Shown piece after piece: positions 1-8,070 of a stretch of 63,764 bases of DNA. Each line of letters begins with the position of its first letter. The first letter of the stretch is position 1. Position numbers and translations under genes: made by a program. Under the pieces are notes generated by a model. That model was not told the origin of the DNA. It saw nothing but the letters and a program-made list of their open reading frames with translations, and did not search any database. This DNA comes from Deltaproteobacteria bacterium (GTDB lineage: Bacteria > Myxococcota_A > UBA9160 > JAFDDA01): positions 1-63,764 of the forward strand of contig JAFDDA010000023.1 in assembly GCA_019311105.1 (NCBI GenBank), read 5' to 3'.

Positions 1-1497
1 CAGGCGAGCCATCGAAATCGATCCCGCCATCGCCGTCGTTGTCGACGCCGTCGCTGCAAGCGGGGTCCTCGGCCGGCCACCCCGGGCCGGCGCAGCCCGC
101 ATCATCGAGATCCGTATCCCCGTCGCCGTCGTTGTCGAGCCCATCGTCGCACGGGAGCGAATCGATCTTCTCGAACAGATCGGCCGTGCTCTCACAGCCC
201 GGGTCGTCGGCGTCGGCATAGCCGTCCGCGTCGTTGTCGATGCCGTCGTCGCATTCGGGGAAGCCGAGCGAGCCGAGCGCGTCGCGGACCTGGATGCGGT
301 TCAGACCCTGGGTGACGTGCGCTCCCGTGGTCTGCAGCGCCGTCAACAAGCTCGTCACCGAAGCCGCCGGCTGCGCCTGGCGCAGGATCGCGAAGGCGCC
401 GGCCGCGTGGGGGGCCGCCATCGAGGCCCCCGATGCCCAGGTGTAGCTCGACGTCGTGAAGTACTGCGGCGCGCCGACGGAGTTGCCCGGCGCGAAGAGC
501 GACACGAAGGAGGCGTAGTTGGCCCAGCTCGGCACGGACCCGCCGTCTCTGACCGCACTCAGATGGCGGCCTTGGTGCTGGCCTGGCTGCCCGTGTCGCA
601 GTTCGAAGTGAAGGCGCCAGTCCCGAGGCTCAAGTTGACCGCTGCGATCGTATGGCTGAATCGAAGCGTGTCGTAGACGTAGAGCAGCGCGGCGTCCTGG
701 TCGAAATCCCAGGCGAGAGGGCAGGAGACGCCCTCGCAATCCGGTTCGTTGGCGGGGAATTGAGAGAAGACCTGAATCGGGATCACGTCTGCGCCGGTGG
801 CCACACCGTCGCGATCGGGCCCGTCGCCTACGGCAATCCCGGCGACGTGAGTCCCGTGGAAGCATTGCGCGTGGTAGTTGCAGGGCACCGCGGCGTCGGC
901 ACCAAAGGCCGTGTCGCCGCCACCCGGGCAATCGCCGCCTCCGTTCTGCGGGTTGCCCGCGTTGTTGGCGCCGGCTGCGAAGCAGGCCTCGGCGGCACCC
1001 TTGCCAGTGAAGTTGACGTGGTCGAGGTCGGTCCCCGTGTCGAGCACGACGACGACCTGACCCGCTCCGGAGAAGCCGATGGCATGGGCCTCGGGCACCT
1101 GGGCCGCCGGGACGGACTCGTTGAGCGTCGGCGGGTACGCTTCGGCCACCGCCACCGACCGCACGAACGGGGAGGCTTCGAGGGCGGCCAACGCGCTCGG
1201 CCCGACCTCGAGGGCGATGAAGGGGATGACGGGGTACGGCCGGGCGGGGCCCGCGTCGGTTCCGGCCAGGTCGTAGATCGCTTCGATCTGGGAACTCACG
1301 ACCCGGCGTCGCTGCTGCCCCGCGGCGGACGGCGGCAACCAAGCCTCGGGCATCGCCGGCTCGGCCAGCTCCACCACCACCACGACCCGGCCCCGCTCCG
1401 CGAGCCGAGCGGCCACGCGCTCGCGAACAGCCCCCGGCATGGCCAGGGCGGGAAGCGACAACAGGGTCAGCGCAACGGCAACGAGCAGACGACGCAC
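1..1497 (-). pseudogene. Secreted S8 (subtilisin-like) serine protease, broken; runs off the left edge
   Basis: The N-terminal part (559-1497, 312 residues) has a signal peptide, a propeptide-like region, the catalytic Asp in VVVLDTGTD (about residue 153) and the catalytic His in CFHGTHVAG (about 214). It stops at TGA (559-561), just after TKAAI. The next segment continues in another frame down to base 1: it carries the Ser motif GASMAAPH and Asp-rich calcium-binding repeats of the CDDGIDNDADGYADADD type. The stretch that normally lies between these parts, with the oxyanion-hole Asn (AxGN), is missing, so an internal deletion plus a frameshift is the simplest reading. Known of the family: subtilases of this type are secreted and autoprocessed. 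Inference: an inactive remnant, unless this is an assembly error. The C-terminus lies outside the window. Confidence 0.75.
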
Positions 1498-1601
1498 GGG
1501 AGGATCATACCTCCGATCCGTCGGGCTCGGACGGCGGCCCGGCGTAGCCGAGACTCGCAGCCCCCTTGGGGCGAGAGCTGCCGGTTCGTGAGCCGGGTGC
1601 C

Positions 1602-2231
1602 CTAGCTGCCGCTCGAGAGCTTCGCGACGCGCCCCTGCATGACGGCGCGGAACTGGCGCGGGAGCGTCCCCGTCACGACGAAGCGCGCGGGCGCATCCGA
1701 CGTGTTTCGCCAGGTGTGCGGAGCATGAGCCTTGAAGTGGAAACTGTCGCCCTCGGCCAGCACGAATTCCTGGCCACCAACGCGGAACGTGACCTCGCCC
1801 TCCTCGACGACGACGAGCTCCTCGCCGTCGTATTGGATTGCGTCTTCCCCGCCGGAGAAGCCCGGGTGGACCGTCACGCGCCAGGTTTCAAGGGCCGGGT
1901 CGAACAGGTCACCCGAAAGGCGCTCGACCCACATCTTGCCCTCGACCCCTACCCTCGCGCGACCGGCCGCGGGCAGATGCACCAACTCGAGCGCCGCGCC
2001 TTCGTCGTGGACGAGTTCCGCGGGGCGCCGGCCGAGCCCGCGCGCGAGCTTCAACAACACCGCCACGCTCGGAATCATCTGCGCGCTCTCGACCTTGTGG
2101 ACGGTGCTGGTCGCGAGCCCACTGAGATTGGCCAGCTCCTGCAGCGTCAGACGACGCTCTTCCCGCCAGCGCCGAACGCGCTGCCCGATCCGGGCGAGCT
2201 CCGCATCGACCGTGACCTCGTCGCCGCTCAC
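1602..2231 (-). CDS. XRE-family regulator with C-terminal cupin domain
   Basis: A 209-residue protein. An N-terminal helix-turn-helix (GQRVRRWREERRLTLQELA, then SGLATSTVHKVES) is followed by a small beta-barrel cupin (GEELVVVEEGEV, then FVLAEGDSFHFKAHAPH). This architecture is usual for regulators that sense a small ligand in the cupin. GTG at 2231 is chosen as start because it overlaps the TGA of the upstream thioesterase gene (GTGA), a translational-coupling arrangement; an upstream in-frame ATG would lie deep inside that gene. It is the last gene of a minus-strand run dehydrogenase, thioesterase, regulator, so it probably controls that small catabolic unit. The ligand cannot be read from sequence. 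Confidence 0.88.
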   Translation of the reverse strand: MSGDEVTVDAELARIGQRVRRWREERRLTLQELANLSGLATSTVHKVESAQMIPSVAVLLKLARGLGRRPAELVHDEGAALELVHLPAAGRARVGVEGKMWVERLSGDLFDPALETWRVTVHPGFSGGEDAIQYDGEELVVVEEGEVTFRVGGQEFVLAEGDSFHFKAHAPHTWRNTSDAPARFVVTGTLPRQFRAVMQGRVAKLSSGS

Positions 2232-3088
2232 TCGACGATCCGATAGAGCACGGTGCCCAGGGCCACGCACGTGCCGTCGCAGCCGGCCACTTCGACACCG
2301 GTCCAGAAGGTCTCGGCGTCGCGCTGGAGGAGCCGGCCATAGGCTCGCAACTCTCCGGCGGGCAGTGGCGCGAGGATCTGCGCCTGCAGGCTCGGCGTCG
2401 ACGCCTTGAAGGCACCCGGGCCCGTGGTGGCCCAGGCCGCCATGGCACCGGTCGTGTCGAGGAGTGCCAGCAGGGCCCCTTCGTGGATGCCGCCCGAGAG
2501 GTCCTGGTTGGCTTCGAGCTCCGGCAGGACGATGCGCGAACGGGAGTCGGCCATGTGTTGGATGTCGACTCCGATCCGATGCATGAACGGCGTTTTGGCA
2601 ACGTGGGGGGCGAGCGGTCCGGGGTCCGACTCGCCGGCGTCCCCTGCGGCCGGCGCCAGTTCGGGCGGTGCGCCGCCGAAACGGCCCCGCACCGTCGCGG
2701 TCGCGTGCGCGATGGGCTTGCCGTCCTCGGTGGCCACCTCGACCTCGACGAAGCAGAGCGCCTTCCCGCGTCGCAGCAGGCGCGCCTCGGCCACGACGGC
2801 TTCCTCGCGCGCCGCGGCGAGATAGCTCACTTGGATCTGCGCCAGATGGAACGGGCCCGCCTCGGGGCCGAGCGCGGCGCGCGCGACCGCCTGGGCACCC
2901 GTGGCCGCGAGCGAAGCCGCCACCCCCCCGTGCAGCACGCCGCCGGGGTTCGTGTTCCCGTCCTGGAAGGGCAGAGCCAGGCGCGCCGTTGCGCCCGCGT
3001 CTCCGAGGGCGTCGAGCTTCAGGCCCAGCGCCGCGGTGTAGGGCGAGCGGTCGATCCAGTCGCGTACGTCTTCGCTCATTTCGCTCAT
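2228..3088 (-). CDS. Tandem hot-dog fold acyl-CoA thioesterase (PaaI-like)
   Basis: A 286-residue protein with two hot-dog repeats. The first (about 1-140) has the PaaI-type motif NPGGVLHGGVAASLAA; the second (about 165-286) has SGGIHEGALLALLDTTGAMA. Family knowledge: PaaI/YdiI-type enzymes hydrolyse aromatic or medium-chain acyl-CoA thioesters in the cytoplasm, and the Gly-His-Glu/Gly motif shapes the active site. Only 16 bp separate it from the upstream dehydrogenase and it overlaps the downstream regulator by 4 bp, so the three are probably co-transcribed. The actual acyl-CoA is not predictable. Confidence 0.85.
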   Translation of the reverse strand: MSEMSEDVRDWIDRSPYTAALGLKLDALGDAGATARLALPFQDGNTNPGGVLHGGVAASLAATGAQAVARAALGPEAGPFHLAQIQVSYLAAAREEAVVAEARLLRRGKALCFVEVEVATEDGKPIAHATATVRGRFGGAPPELAPAAGDAGESDPGPLAPHVAKTPFMHRIGVDIQHMADSRSRIVLPELEANQDLSGGIHEGALLALLDTTGAMAAWATTGPGAFKASTPSLQAQILAPLPAGELRAYGRLLQRDAETFWTGVEVAGCDGTCVALGTVLYRIVE

Positions 3089-3104
3089 CAGTGGGTGGGT
3101 CCGT

Positions 3105-4202
3105 TCATTGGTCGGGGATCAGGCAGGAGTGGATGGACTCCTCGCCGGGGATCTCCCGAGCGAGGGTCTTCACCGCCCGCTCCGCTTCGGTCAAGGCGAA
3201 GCGATGCGTGTGCATGCGTTCCATGGGGACGCGACCGCTCTCGAGCAGCCGAATCGCGCTCCGGTAGCCGGAGGAGGTCACGCCGATCGCGCCGCGGATC
3301 GTGATCTCCTTCAGGACGATCTTGTCGGACACGAAGTCCGGGATCGGGCGGAAGCCTTTCACGCCGGCGAGTACGACGGTGCCACCCGGGCGCACGTAGT
3401 CGAGGGACTCGCGCACCGGGTCGGTGGCGTAGGAGCTGACATCCACCACGACGTCGGCGCCGCGCCCGTCGGTGAGCTCGCGAACGCGGGCGCGCGTGTC
3501 CTCGTTCTCGACGTCGATGGTGTGGTCGGCGCCGAACTGGCGGGCGAGGTCGAGCTTGCGGGAGTCGGCGGCGAGGCCCGTGACCAGGATTTCCGCCGCG
3601 CCGGCCTCCCGGGCGGCCACCACACTGGCAAGGCCGCGTTGGCCCGGGCCGAGGATCAGGACCACGTCCCCCGGCCCGGTCTGGGGGATCTCGACGGCCC
3701 AGCGATAGCCGGCCCCGAGCGGGTTGAACATCACCGCGAGTTCGGGCGGGAGTGCCGGGTCGATCTTGTGCACGATGCTGCGCGGATCGAGCACCATGTA
3801 TTCGGCATAGGCCCCGTAGAGGCCATGGCCGTAGTCGAGGGGCGTGTAGGAGTAGATGTTCTTCCGCGGGCAGAGGTGGTACTGACCCGACAGGCACACG
3901 CCGCAGTGATGGCAGGGCAGCATGGTCTCGACCGCGACGCGGTCCCCGACGTCGATGCCCCATTGGCGAGCGGCCCCGTCGCCGATGGCCTCGATCACTC
4001 CGAGCGGTTCGTGGCCGGGAATCGCCGGCATCGGCGTCCGAAGCACGCCCTCGTACTGCTCGTAGTCGCTCCCGCAGATCCCACAGGCCTCGATCCGCAG
4101 CAGCGCCATCCCGTCCTCGAGCGGCGGGATCGGCAGCTCGCGCGCCTCGAGCTTTCGCGGGGCGGTCTGGACCATGGCGAGGGTTCGCTTGGGATAGCTC
4201 AA
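3105..4202 (-). CDS. Zinc-dependent medium-chain alcohol dehydrogenase
   Basis: A 365-residue MDR-family enzyme. The catalytic zinc site is visible as CGICGSD and GHE (residues about 40-66). The structural zinc loop is LPCHHCGVCLSGQYHLC (about 95-112). The Rossmann segment contains LILGPGQRGLA. It would oxidise an alcohol or reduce an aldehyde with NAD(P). The start is uncertain: TTG at 4202 gives MSYPKRTLAMVQTAP, while ATG at 4175 begins at MVQTAP. The longer form resembles relatives that have a short lead before the first beta strand, so it is listed. It heads the minus-strand run with the thioesterase and the XRE-cupin regulator and is divergent from the PhyH gene. Confidence 0.87.
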   Translation of the reverse strand: MSYPKRTLAMVQTAPRKLEARELPIPPLEDGMALLRIEACGICGSDYEQYEGVLRTPMPAIPGHEPLGVIEAIGDGAARQWGIDVGDRVAVETMLPCHHCGVCLSGQYHLCPRKNIYSYTPLDYGHGLYGAYAEYMVLDPRSIVHKIDPALPPELAVMFNPLGAGYRWAVEIPQTGPGDVVLILGPGQRGLASVVAAREAGAAEILVTGLAADSRKLDLARQFGADHTIDVENEDTRARVRELTDGRGADVVVDVSSYATDPVRESLDYVRPGGTVVLAGVKGFRPIPDFVSDKIVLKEITIRGAIGVTSSGYRSAIRLLESGRVPMERMHTHRFALTEAERAVKTLAREIPGEESIHSCLIPDQ

Positions 4203-4213
4203 AAATTATCCGA

Positions 4214-4242
4214 TCGACGTTCGAGTTTTCCTATTGTATAAC
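4214..4242 (+). promoter_or_regulatory. Predicted sigma-70-like promoter for the PhyH gene
   Basis: In the short A/T-rich divergent gap there is TCGACG (4214-4219), a 17-bp spacer, then TATAAC (4237-4242). Transcription would begin near 4249, giving a leader of about 50 nt before the ATG at 4298. This is a pattern match only. The opposite strand of the same gap would have to hold the dehydrogenase promoter. Confidence 0.4.
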
Positions 4243-4297
4243 GACTTTCAGCCGGAGCAAGCCATGGGGCGCGCCCCTCCGGCGCAGAGGACCCGCC

Positions 4298-5098
4298 ATG
4301 AATGCAGCCACACTGAGCGACGCCCAGCTCGCCGAGTACGACGAGCAAGGCTTCCTGGTCCTGAGGGGCCTGTTCGAGGAGTCCGAACTCGAGGTCTGGC
4401 GAAATCGCTTCGCCGACATCGTGAACGGCGAGGTCGAACCGGCGGAAGACATGCTGGTCATGCGGGACGTGATGGTGGCCAAGGGCGCCGTCGTGCCGAG
4501 CTGCCCGGCCGAAGCCATCGCCAAGATCCAGGACTTCCACAACGACCCGGTGCTCTTCGAGGGCTTTGTGAAACACCCGAAGATCCTCGAGCTCGCGGCG
4601 CAGTTCACCGGGCCGGACATCAAGTCGATCCACACGATGTTGATCAACAAACCGCCCGGCGTGGACGGCCGTCATCCACTGCATCAAGACCTGCTCTACT
4701 TCCCGTTCCGCCCGGAGAACGACATCGTCGGCATCTCGACGGCGCTCGAGCCGTGCAAGCGTGAGAACGGATGCCTGGTCGCCATTCCGGGGAGCCACAA
4801 GACGAGCCTGCTGCCCCACGAGAACCCAGAGTGGGAGTGGCTCAACCTCGGATACTTCGGAGTCCGCGGCGAAGACGGTGCCGAGCGCGTCCACCTCGAG
4901 ATGAATCCCGGCGACACGGTCGTGTTTCACCCGCTGCTACTGCACGGATCAGGACGAAATCGCACGAAGGGTTTCCGCCGCATGATCCTGGTGCACTGCG
5001 CGAGTGCGCGCTGCCAATACCTCGAGGGGGCCCACCCGTTGGCGGGGCGTCGGCCGTACATGTTGATGCAGGGGGAGAGTCATGAGGGGTGTATCTAG
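4298..5098 (+). CDS. Phytanoyl-CoA dioxygenase (PhyH) family protein
   Basis: A 266-residue Fe(II)/2-oxoglutarate oxygenase of the PhyH family. The iron facial triad is visible as HQD (in HPLHQDLLYF, about residue 125) and a distal His in VVFHPLLLHGSGRN (about 207-220); the Arg/Asn-containing tail of that motif would bind 2-oxoglutarate. Known members hydroxylate acyl-CoAs or small molecules. The ATG at 4298 is preceded by AGAGGA and matches the usual short N-terminus ending in GFLVLRGLF. It is divergent from the dehydrogenase-thioesterase unit and is followed 72 bp later by a phosphotriesterase-like gene. Together they look like a small xenobiotic or lipid side-chain degradation locus; the substrate is unknown. 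Confidence 0.87.
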   Translation: MNAATLSDAQLAEYDEQGFLVLRGLFEESELEVWRNRFADIVNGEVEPAEDMLVMRDVMVAKGAVVPSCPAEAIAKIQDFHNDPVLFEGFVKHPKILELAAQFTGPDIKSIHTMLINKPPGVDGRHPLHQDLLYFPFRPENDIVGISTALEPCKRENGCLVAIPGSHKTSLLPHENPEWEWLNLGYFGVRGEDGAERVHLEMNPGDTVVFHPLLLHGSGRNRTKGFRRMILVHCASARCQYLEGAHPLAGRRPYMLMQGESHEGCI

Positions 5099-5170
5099 GG
5101 TTTGGAGTGGCGGGGCCAGTTCTGATTCCGCCTATGGCGGGGCGTGATATAAGAGGCTAGGAGGATCCCC

Positions 5171-6118
5171 ATGCCGACCGTTCCCGGAGTCCTCGGCCCC
5201 ATCGACACGGCCGACCTCGGCTTCACGCTGATGCACGAGCACATCCTCATCGCGAACCCGGCGATGCGGAAGGCCTTCCCCGACTGGATCGACCCCGAGG
5301 CGCACGTCGAAAAGGCCACCGCCGAGGTGTTGGCCGCCAAGGAGCGCGGCGTTCGCACGATCGTCGACCTCACGCCCATCAACCTCGGACGCGACCTCGA
5401 GATCATCCGCGCCGTGGCCGAACGCGCCGAGATGCAGGTGATCGCGGCGACGGGCCTCTACTGGGCGGAGGAGCCGTGGCTGGCGGCCTGGCCGGCCGAC
5501 GCACTCGTGGACTGGTTGTTGCGCGACCTCACCGACGGGATCGAAGGCACGAACGTGCGCGCCGGCATCATCAAGTGCGCCACGGATCATCTCGGCGTGA
5601 CCGAGATCAACGAGAAGCTCCTCCAGGTGGCAGCGCGTCTACACCGCAAGAGCGGTGCGCCCATCTCGACCCATACCAGCGTCGAGCACGAGGTGGGGCC
5701 GAAGCAGCAGGACGTGTTCGAGCGTGAAGGGGTGGACCTCTCGCGTGTGGTGATCGGGCACTGCGGCGACACCCAGGATATGGCGCACCTCGAGTCGATC
5801 CTGGCGCGCGGCAGCTTCATCGGCATGGACCGCTTCGGCATCGACATGATCCTGCCCACCAAGCAGCGCGTCGACACGATCGCCGAGCTCTGCCGACGCG
5901 GCTACGCGGGCCAGATGGTGCTCTCCCACGATGCCTGTTGTCACATCGACTGGTTCCCGGGGATCGACATGGCCGCCGTCGCGCCGCGCTGGAACTTCCG
6001 GCACATCTCCGACGATGTCGTGCCGGCGTTGCGCGAGGCGGGTGTCTCGGAAGACGACCTGACCCAGATGACCGTGGGCAACCCGCAGAAGATCTTCGAG
6101 CAGCAGGGCGCGTACTAG
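5171..6118 (+). CDS. Phosphotriesterase-family metal-dependent hydrolase
   Basis: A 315-residue amidohydrolase-fold protein of the phosphotriesterase/lactonase group. The binuclear metal ligands can be followed: HEH (MHEHILIA, about residue 17), the bridging Lys in IIKCATD (about 137), His in ISTHTS (about 170), His in VIGHCGD (about 199) and Asp in SHDACC (about 257). Family members hydrolyse lactones, phosphotriesters or related esters. The start is supported by GGAGGATCCCC directly before the ATG. It lies in the same direction as the PhyH gene. The C-terminal codons run into a short imperfect tandem repeat. Confidence 0.88.
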   Translation: MPTVPGVLGPIDTADLGFTLMHEHILIANPAMRKAFPDWIDPEAHVEKATAEVLAAKERGVRTIVDLTPINLGRDLEIIRAVAERAEMQVIAATGLYWAEEPWLAAWPADALVDWLLRDLTDGIEGTNVRAGIIKCATDHLGVTEINEKLLQVAARLHRKSGAPISTHTSVEHEVGPKQQDVFEREGVDLSRVVIGHCGDTQDMAHLESILARGSFIGMDRFGIDMILPTKQRVDTIAELCRRGYAGQMVLSHDACCHIDWFPGIDMAAVAPRWNFRHISDDVVPALREAGVSEDDLTQMTVGNPQKIFEQQGAY

Positions 6119-6176
6119 GCGAGAAGCCGCTCGCGCAGCGGGGCGGACTAGGTGAGAAACCGCTCGCGCAGTTGCG
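6115..6176. repeat. Two-copy imperfect tandem repeat, about 31 bp
   Basis: ACTAGGCGAGAAGCCGCTCG and ACTAGGTGAGAAACCGCTCG begin two adjacent copies. The first spans the stop codon of the phosphotriesterase gene, and the second contains the 3' end of the minus-strand DCC gene. It looks like a local duplication at the junction of two convergent genes. Confidence 0.7.
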
Positions 6177-6546
6177 GGCTCGGGACGAGGCAGGCGTCGC
6201 TGCGCCCGAACCAGCGATAGCGGCGCTCGGCGAAGCGGTCGTAGGCCCAATCGCGAAGGGGCCACGGGATCACCAGTAGGACGGCGAACAGCGGCCACGC
6301 ACCCGAGAGCTTGCCCGCAACGCGCAGGGCCGCTCCGCTCTTCGTGTGGCAACGACCCCCCTCCACCAAGACCACGCTGTCGAGGTCCGCGGGGTCGAGG
6401 CCGAAGCGGCGTTGGATCTCGGCACCGGTGTCCGACTGGAGCGCTGCGAAGCGCAGCCGACCCTTCGGGTCGCGCGGGACGAGGAAGCGGACGGCGTCGC
6501 TGCAGAAGTTGCACACGCCATCGAAGAGCAGGATCGACGGCTCCAT
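6148..6546 (-). CDS. DCC-family thiol-disulfide oxidoreductase (YuxK-like, DUF393)
   Basis: A 132-residue protein with the defining N-terminal DGVCNFC motif (Asp and two Cys; residues about 9-15) and the C-terminal RYRWFGRSDACLVP segment typical of the family. These proteins have a thioredoxin-like fold and are predicted disulfide oxidoreductases; the cellular substrate is generally unknown. The start ATG at 6546 is directly before the conserved ILLFDG strand. It is the distal gene of a minus-strand series, 19 bp after the GrpB-like gene. Confidence 0.87.
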   Translation of the reverse strand: MEPSILLFDGVCNFCSDAVRFLVPRDPKGRLRFAALQSDTGAEIQRRFGLDPADLDSVVLVEGGRCHTKSGAALRVAGKLSGAWPLFAVLLVIPWPLRDWAYDRFAERRYRWFGRSDACLVPSPQLRERFLT

Positions 6547-6565
6547 GGCGGGAGGATAGCCCGGC

Positions 6566-7081
6566 TCAGCGGGCGCCGACGCGGGCCAGGACTCCGCGCA
6601 CGAAATCGCTCTTCGCCTCCGTGTAGGCCTCGCGATCGTGCCCGTGTTTTTCGGCCAGCACGCGCTTGAGTTCTCCGTAGGCCCGTGCGTCCTCGGCGTG
6701 GGCGCGCAAGTGATCGCGAAAGACCAGATGATCGTTCCAGAAGCGGGTTCCCAGCTCGACGGCGTGCAGATGGTGGTTCCGTGGCCGCGGCTTGGGCCGC
6801 GCCAGGAACCGCCGGTCGGGAAAGACGGCCTCGTGATCGGGGATGTACTCCCAGCCCGCGGCCTCCAAGGCCGGGATGCGGCGCTCGACCTCGGCGAGCC
6901 GCCGCACGCCGAGGATCATGTCGACGATCGGCTTGGCCGCGAGGCCGGGGACCGCGGTGCTCCCCACGTGTTCGACGAATGCTTCCCCCGATTCGAACAG
7001 TGGCAAGATCGCATCGCGAGCCTCGACGAACTGATCGGCCCACTCCGGCCGCCACGGCACGATCACCACCGGGTCTCTCAC
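6566..7081 (-). CDS. GrpB/UPF0157 family predicted nucleotidyltransferase
   Basis: A 171-residue protein matching the GrpB family: it has EHVGSTAVPGLAAKPIVDMILGV (the GS and Asp nucleotidyltransferase-type motif, about residues 35-55) and RNHHLHAVE further on. The family is related to nucleotidyltransferases, but its function is not established. GTG at 7081 is chosen as start: it overlaps the TGA of the upstream epimerase by 4 bp (GTGA), and the conserved VIVPWRPEWADQF segment follows at once. Upstream in-frame starts would lie inside the epimerase gene. Confidence 0.85.
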   Translation of the reverse strand: MRDPVVIVPWRPEWADQFVEARDAILPLFESGEAFVEHVGSTAVPGLAAKPIVDMILGVRRLAEVERRIPALEAAGWEYIPDHEAVFPDRRFLARPKPRPRNHHLHAVELGTRFWNDHLVFRDHLRAHAEDARAYGELKRVLAEKHGHDREAYTEAKSDFVRGVLARVGAR

Positions 7082-8025
7082 GACGGGTCGGCGACTTCGC
7101 TGCGATACCACGCCACGGTTCGTGCAAGGCCGTCGCTCAACTCGACCCGCGAGCGATGCCCGAGCGCTTCGAGGCGCGCGATGTCGGCCACCCACCGCTG
7201 AGACCGACCCCGGCCCTCCATCCCGACGAACACGATGTCTGGTTCAGCCCCCGACGCAGCGGCGACCGCGCCGGCGAGTTCCGCCACGCTCACCGGAACG
7301 CCGCGGGCCACGTTCACCGCCTCGCCGGCGTGAGGCGAACGGTCCGCGATGCACAAGAGAGCCCGCACCGCGTCCTCGACGAAGATGAAGTCGCGCACCG
7401 GCTCGCCATCCCCGAGCACTTCGAGCCGCTCCGGGCGGCCGTGGCACTTCGCGATCAGGTCGAACACGACGTGCTTCCGGAGCTGCGGGCCATACATGGA
7501 GAAGATCCGCGCGCGCGCCGTGGGCAGCCCGAACTCACGCGCGAAGGCCTCGGTGTAACACTCAGCGATCCACTTGCTGGCGCCATAGGGCGCGACCGGC
7601 GCAGCGGGTTGGCTCTCCGGGCACGCACCGTCGAAGGCCTCCCCATAGATCGCCGCCGTGGAGGCCAGCAAGAAGCGCGTCCTCGGCGAGGCCCGACGCA
7701 ACGCCTCGAGCACGCGGATCGTGATGCCCGCGTTGAGGGTGAAGTCGCGGTCGGGGTGTTCGACGGACAGCGGGACCTCGACGTTTCCGGCCAGGTGGAA
7801 GACGCCGTCGAAGCGGCCCTCGGCCAGCAGGTCGGAGATGTCGGTTTCGAGCAGGTCCGCGGCGACAAAGGCCGCGCCCTCGCGCGGGGCCGTCCCGACC
7901 CGGTCGAGCACCGTCACCGCATCGCCACGCTCGAGCAGCGCGTCGACGATGTGGCCACCGAGGAAGCCCGCCCCCCCCGTCACCAGGAGGTGTCGCCCGG
8001 TCGCGTCGCCGGAGTCATGGGTCAT
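7078..8025 (-). CDS. NAD-dependent epimerase/dehydratase (extended SDR)
   Basis: A 315-residue extended short-chain dehydrogenase. The nucleotide-binding motif GGAGFLG sits at residues about 17-23 and the catalytic YxxxK pair is in YGASK (about 150), with the preceding Ser/Thr in LASTAAIYGE. This group interconverts nucleotide-sugars (UDP-glucose 4-epimerase-like) or related substrates. It lies 45 bp downstream of the MDR dehydrogenase gene and overlaps the GrpB-like gene by 4 bp, so they are likely one transcript. Sugar specificity is not assignable. Confidence 0.88.
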   Translation of the reverse strand: MTHDSGDATGRHLLVTGGAGFLGGHIVDALLERGDAVTVLDRVGTAPREGAAFVAADLLETDISDLLAEGRFDGVFHLAGNVEVPLSVEHPDRDFTLNAGITIRVLEALRRASPRTRFLLASTAAIYGEAFDGACPESQPAAPVAPYGASKWIAECYTEAFAREFGLPTARARIFSMYGPQLRKHVVFDLIAKCHGRPERLEVLGDGEPVRDFIFVEDAVRALLCIADRSPHAGEAVNVARGVPVSVAELAGAVAAASGAEPDIVFVGMEGRGRSQRWVADIARLEALGHRSRVELSDGLARTVAWYRSEVADPS

Positions 8026-8070
8026 GGGAGCTGCGGGCCAGGCATGGCGCCACGAGATAGCACGGGCGGC

